This document shows positions 61,755 to 64,000 of a stretch of 64,000 nt of DNA, in pieces. The notes beneath the pieces are model-generated. The model had not been told where the DNA came from. It did no database searches and saw nothing but the letters and a program-made list of their open reading frames with translations. How positions within the stretch are numbered: the first letter of the stretch is position 1; each line of letters opens with the position of its first letter. The position numbers and the translations under genes are program-made. Source of the stretch: Candidatus Terraquivivens tengchongensis (lineage in GTDB: Archaea > Thermoproteota > Nitrososphaeria_A > Caldarchaeales > Wolframiiraptoraceae). The DNA is taken from positions 110,145 through 174,144 of the forward strand of contig JALNJK010000004.1 in NCBI GenBank assembly GCA_023268355.1. The letters run 5' to 3'.

Positions 61755-63192
61755 CCCTTTCCTCCTCCTTTATCTGGAAACTTAGAAGCAGTGGAACGGG
61801 TGACGGGTTCATCTTACCTACAAAATAGAAATACCCCTCCGGAAGTCTTAGGAGGCTTTCTGGATCGACCCCGGACATCGCAAACAACTTTGCCGCCTCT
61901 TCCAAGTCTAGAGGATGTATGCGACCTATGAATTGTGTGTTTAGATTTCTCCTCACGGCGGCGTTTATTCCTATCTCGCCAGCGATGCCCTGAGACAGAA
62001 GGATTATCGAAAGACCATAAGTCCTACCAAGGGCACATAAAGAGGTTATAGTCTCAGTCGTCTCCTCCTCTATGTCACGCGGTGAATAGGGACAATATTG
62101 CGGGGCCTCGTCTATGAGGAGGGCTATGTTCAATCGGTTCTTCTTCTCCATTAGGTCCTTAAGGTACCTTACAATCGAAAGAAAGACCGAAAGCTTCTGC
62201 TCTTTGCTACCGAGACTCATGTCTACAACAAGTATATGTTGCTGTCTCAGCTTTTCGAGTATCTGCTCAGGTCCCATCTTACCAAGGACAGTTGCGAAGT
62301 CTTCTATGCTAATTCGCTTGAACCCTTTCTCCAGCCGACGCAGATAAAGCCTGCCCCATTGTGTGATGTTACCTTGTTTATCCTTATTGTCATCCTCTAT
62401 TATTCTCGCCATCTTCGAGTAAAGTAATTCTTTCGCCTCTTCAGGAGGATGCGACTTCCATTCACTGTCAACAAGAGCCTCTTCGAGATAAGCCCTCATA
62501 TTATCTGCTATTCTACCAGAGCCGAAGTTTCCTGCTTTTGAGCATAAGAAGGATATTATCGCCTCGTCGTCCATCTCTATGTCTTGCATAGATATGCTCC
62601 CGTTAAAATAAGGAGCATAATCCGAGCCTTTCCAATCGAAAACTAATACATCATAGCCAGCCTTCCTGAGCAACGGAATCAACTCGTATCTACAAAAGAA
62701 GGATTTCCCCGAACCTGTCACACCAAAGACACCTATGTGGAACGGTATGTATTCTTCACGTACGGGCACTTGCCAGTTTACTACATCTTTATAGTGCCCT
62801 ATTTTTAAGTTATGGGGACCAAAATAAGAGAATGGATCATCATGTTTCTCAAAGATCATTACGGGCGATGTTGGTGCTATTATACGCTTGTTCTGCTCAA
62901 TCTTTCCCTTTGATACGTCGCCGATTATCACGAGATTGAAGCCAAAAAATTCTTTTGCAGTGCTCGGTTGCCTTCCGGTCCTCGCATAAGCAACACCAGG
63001 AGAATACATTGTCGCTCTCAGTACGTCGTTTATACCTATGCCACTTCTGCATACCGCGAGTATCTTGCCACCATTTCTGTTCTCTACTAAAACTAGGCTT
63101 TCGCTTTCTACCTCCTTTTCCATACCCTCGTTAAGTATCACGGTTACGTGGGATTCCGTTGCGTGACTCGCCACTATGCCTATAGTCTTCAT
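61732..63192 (-). CDS. herA: DNA double-strand-break repair helicase/translocase HerA
   Basis: This 486-residue FtsK/HerA-type hexameric ATPase has the N-terminal HAS beta-barrel (about 1-110), Walker A GVFGVTGSGKSFF (about 153-165), Walker B IALLIDEAPQYCP (about 363-375) and the arginine-finger region NAAVRRNLNTQFIGR. It pumps DNA toward the NurA nuclease. The ATG lies in an 86-bp A/T-rich promoter gap next to the glycerol dehydrogenase-like gene. The nurA gene follows with overlap. Confidence 0.95.
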   Translation of the reverse strand: MKTIGIVASHATESHVTVILNEGMEKEVESESLVLVENRNGGKILAVCRSGIGINDVLRATMYSPGVAYARTGRQPSTAKEFFGFNLVIIGDVSKGKIEQNKRIIAPTSPVMIFEKHDDPFSYFGPHNLKIGHYKDVVNWQVPVREEYIPFHIGVFGVTGSGKSFFCRYELIPLLRKAGYDVLVFDWKGSDYAPYFNGSISMQDIEMDDEAIISFLCSKAGNFGSGRIADNMRAYLEEALVDSEWKSHPPEEAKELLYSKMARIIEDDNKDKQGNITQWGRLYLRRLEKGFKRISIEDFATVLGKMGPEQILEKLRQQHILVVDMSLGSKEQKLSVFLSIVRYLKDLMEKKNRLNIALLIDEAPQYCPYSPRDIEEETTETITSLCALGRTYGLSIILLSQGIAGEIGINAAVRRNLNTQFIGRIHPLDLEEAAKLFAMSGVDPESLLRLPEGYFYFVGKMNPSPVPLLLSFQIKEEERVGRSTRA

Positions 63193-63278
63193 GAGTGTTG
63201 CATAATTTTGTATACTAAAGGGTCTTTTATACCTTTGAAATATACTAAGCTACAAAAATAAAAGGTGGTTTTATAAAT

Positions 63279-64000
63279 TCAGTGCTTCTTCATGAAGGCA
63301 TCATACGGTACCCACTTAGCTTCGTATGGAACTCTCGGTACTTGCGATGCAATCCTCTTGCCCATCTCGTCCGCTGCCTTCATCGAGTAGAATATGTGCT
63401 CAACAGGATCTACTATGTTCTTGTATGGGCCTATCTCCTTAGCACCCATGTTCATGTAGAATTCGGTATGTATCGTCCTAACAGGTTCTACGGCCTTCTC
63501 AGCACACTTCCACAATAATTCATCATCAGGTTCTCCTGGCTTGAATCCCATCTCTTCGAACGTCAGCGGCAGTCCTACTTTGTGACCCCATGTAGCGTAT
63601 TCTAGTATCTCGCACATTGGTGCATCCTCTGATATTAGCTGAACGAAACCTCCCCAGAAGACCATCTCACCGTGAACTGGCCTCTTCTCCTCCTCAACTA
63701 GATGCTCTGCCAGCGTCATACCGTCGTGGACAGCATGAGCTGCCGCAAGTCCTGCGCTCTCAAAGCCAAGCCCGCTGAACAGAACGTTCGTCTCTATTAT
63801 CGCCTCAAGTTGAGGGGATACGACTTTTCTCCTTGCTGCATCCATCGCGGCCTCTCCATATGTCTTTAACCTTTCCCACTGGTTCTCGCAGATCAGGAAT
63901 GCTAGGTCTGGACCTGCACCAAGCCACTCTGGCTTTATGGCCAAGTTCTTAGCACCAGTTCTATAACATGCTCTTCCTTCGAACTTCTTTGATGCGGCGT
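63279..64000 (-). CDS. gldA: Glycerol dehydrogenase-like iron/zinc alcohol dehydrogenase, N-terminus outside the window
   Basis: The frame is open to the window edge. A TTG at 63944 is internal, because FEGRACYRTGAKN, continuous with the family, lies upstream of it. About 239 C-terminal residues are visible. They contain NVLFSGLGFESAGLAAAHAVHDGM and RPVHGEMVFWGGFVQL, with the two metal-binding His residues of GldA. The family oxidises glycerol or other small diols and hydroxyketones with NAD; archaeal glycerol-1-phosphate dehydrogenase is a relative but has a different sequence around these motifs. Substrate is therefore tentative. Confidence 0.8.
   Translation of the reverse strand, partial: AASKKFEGRACYRTGAKNLAIKPEWLGAGPDLAFLICENQWERLKTYGEAAMDAARRKVVSPQLEAIIETNVLFSGLGFESAGLAAAHAVHDGMTLAEHLVEEEKRPVHGEMVFWGGFVQLISEDAPMCEILEYATWGHKVGLPLTFEEMGFKPGEPDDELLWKCAEKAVEPVRTIHTEFYMNMGAKEIGPYKNIVDPVEHIFYSMKAADEMGKRIASQVPRVPYEAKWVPYDAFMKKH

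Noticed and set aside
63279..63944. Complete 221-residue protein starting at a TTG (63944)
   Set aside because: Glycerol dehydrogenase-like sequence continues in frame to the window edge, so the gene is truncated by the window and does not start here.
1..64000. Mobile elements, prophage, CRISPR or defence islands
   Set aside because: No transposase, integrase, phage gene, cas gene or regularly spaced repeat was seen; gene content and codon use look like core chromosome throughout.

Overview
This window is a gene-dense piece of an archaeal chromosome. It carries TFB with a TFE-beta-like factor, Nop5/fibrillarin, Gar1, SRP19, ribosomal proteins S8e and S30e, aIF2-beta, archaeal-type ThrRS, LeuRS and MetRS, HerA/NurA, a GPN-loop GTPase, and a tRNA with a non-canonical intron. 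The combination of FtsZ, SMC-ScpA-ScpB and TFE-beta points to the TACK side of the archaea, most likely a thermophilic or anaerobic Nitrososphaeria/Caldarchaeia-like lineage. That placement is inference. Two aldehyde:ferredoxin oxidoreductases with their own MoaD proteins suggest a ferredoxin-based, tungsten- or molybdenum-dependent metabolism. I see no insertion sequence, prophage or CRISPR array, and no gap above 300 bp; the window reads as core chromosome.

Layout. 1-5.6 kb: 3' end of purB, a hidden antisense rps30e, then the forward nop5-flpA-rnhB-NTPase-trm1 run. 5.6-13.2 kb: a reverse block smc-scpA-scpB-rps8e-srp19-gar1-tfb-TFE-beta-rlmE joining chromosome organisation, ribosome/RNP biogenesis and transcription initiation. 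13.4-24.9 kb: PepQ, cis-prenyltransferase, a DUF373 membrane protein, a coiled-coil protein, a GPN GTPase, a three-gene ABC system (ATPase, COG1361-like surface protein, permease), an HtrA protease, a HemL-family aminotransferase and a small Toprim protein. 25-26.4 kb: a CdrS-like ribbon-helix-helix gene overlapping ftsZ, with a palindrome upstream. 26.4-30.1 kb: divergent metG and thrS. 30.1-36.5 kb: a possible structured leader RNA followed by hisG-hisC-HAD-hisB-hisH-hisA-hisF-hisI. 36.6-44.5 kb: moeA, a moeA/periplasmic-binding-protein-like fusion, and two moaD/AOR pairs. 44.7-56 kb: citrate synthase, 3-hydroxyacyl-CoA dehydrogenase plus enoyl-CoA hydratase, SAH hydrolase, stomatin/NfeD, aIF2-beta, SufS and a SufU-like scaffold, MntP, and a tRNA-Arg(GCG) interrupted by a 14-nt intron in its anticodon stem. 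56-64 kb: leuS, a DUF434 protein, an odd HhH-GPD protein, nurA-herA, and the 3' part of a glycerol dehydrogenase-like gene.

The strongest unusual signals are these. (1) Four conserved genes (scpA, the ABC permease, metG, hisB) have no ATG, GTG or TTG where their conserved N-termini begin; near-cognate codons lie there instead, mostly behind purine-rich Shine-Dalgarno-like sequences. (2) A 17-bp (one mismatch, several G-U pairs) long-range stem lies just upstream of hisG, beginning where an archaeal TATA box would place the transcript start. (3) A tRNA-Arg intron sits at position 29/30 and folds into a relaxed bulge-helix-loop. (4) A cdrS-ftsZ operon has a candidate palindromic operator.
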